5,083 nt of DNA from Campylobacterota bacterium (lineage in GTDB: Bacteria > Campylobacterota > Campylobacteria > Campylobacterales > JALSKU01), in the NCBI GenBank assembly GCA_013153915.1, contig JAADDL010000059.1:1-5083 (forward strand), in the 5' to 3' direction. Below the pieces are notes generated by a model that made no database searches, was not told the origin of the DNA, and worked only from the letters and a program-made list of their open reading frames with translations. Positions 5,017 through 5,083 of the stretch are shown one piece after another. The translations under genes were made by a program, and so were the position numbers. Each line of letters begins with the position of its first letter. Position 1 is the first letter of the stretch.

Positions 5017-5083
5017 ATGTCGCCTTCTCTTCTACTTTCTTAAAGCTCTCAAGATAGTCGCCGACTTTTATATCGTTGTATCC
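5009..5083 (-). CDS. infB: Translation initiation factor IF-2, C-terminal 24 residues (truncated by window edge)
   Basis: Reading from base 5083 leftwards gives 24 codons and TAA at 5011-5009. The residues GYNDIKVGDYLESFKKVEEKATFE match the last strand and tail of IF2 domain IV, where G(Y/F)(N/E)DI..GD..E.(F/Y)...E is typical. IF2 is the GTPase that places initiator tRNA on the 30S subunit. The stop overlaps the rbfA TTG start by 8 bases, and the rbfA ribosome binding site lies inside the IF2 tail. The fragment is short, but the motif and the neighbouring rbfA and rimP make the assignment reliable. Confidence 0.87.
   Translation of the reverse strand, partial: GYNDIKVGDYLESFKKVEEKATFE
5023..5028 (-). 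promoter_or_regulatory. Ribosome binding site deciding the TTG start of rbfA
   Basis: On the minus strand, AGAAGG ends 6 bases before the TTG at 5016. It sits within codons of the infB tail. No ATG occurs in this frame before the conserved part of RbfA, so this site settles the non-ATG start. Confidence 0.6.

Noticed and set aside
1..5083. CRISPR arrays, tRNA or rRNA genes, insertion sequences, att sites, toxin-antitoxin or phage-defence genes
   Set aside because: I found no direct-repeat arrays, structural RNA signatures, transposase motifs or defence domains. The window is filled end to end by the eight genes listed.

Overview
The window looks like chromosome from a member of the Campylobacterota (formerly Epsilonproteobacteria), in the range of Sulfurimonas, Sulfurovum or Arcobacter-type organisms. 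The base is AT-rich, and codon use leans on ATA (Ile) and AGA (Arg). Genes are packed with almost no spacers. The minus-strand block infB-rbfA-rimP-ribD is an arrangement I associate with this phylum. The genus is not resolvable from the sequence alone.

Layout: positions 1-3231 (plus strand) are the 3' part of a tightly packed accessory operon. It holds the end of a periplasmic sugar-type substrate-binding protein, an MtnA-family methylthioribose-1-phosphate isomerase, a GntR/HutC-type (UTRA) repressor, and a class II aldolase of the fuculose-phosphate aldolase type. Successive genes overlap by 1 base or are separated by 3 and 1 bases. Positions 3238-5083 (minus strand) are the 3' end of a core translation operon running right to left: the infB tail, rbfA, rimP and ribD, each overlapping the next by 7-8 bases. 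The two blocks converge with only 6 bases between stop codons. There is no gene-free stretch of more than a few bases.

Working model (inference): the plus-strand genes handle a 5-substituted 5-deoxypentose such as 5-methylthioribose or 5-deoxyribose. These are by-products of methylthioadenosine and 5'-deoxyadenosine breakdown. An ABC importer, of which only the binding protein is visible, brings the sugar in. A kinase, expected outside the window, makes the 1-phosphate. The MtnA homologue isomerises it to the ribulose 1-phosphate form. The aldolase then splits it into dihydroxyacetone phosphate plus a small aldehyde. This is the logic of the 'DHAP shunt' known from Rhodospirillum and pathogenic E. 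coli (MtnK-MtnA-Ald2) and of the Bacillus drd system. The GntR protein would sense a pathway sugar or sugar phosphate. The unusual aspects are the association with a dedicated importer and a local repressor in this phylum, and a 32-bp dyad placed just inside the repressor gene.

The minus-strand block is housekeeping: ribosome maturation factors RbfA and RimP behind initiation factor IF2, followed by the riboflavin-pathway enzyme RibD, which carries an insertion in its deaminase domain.
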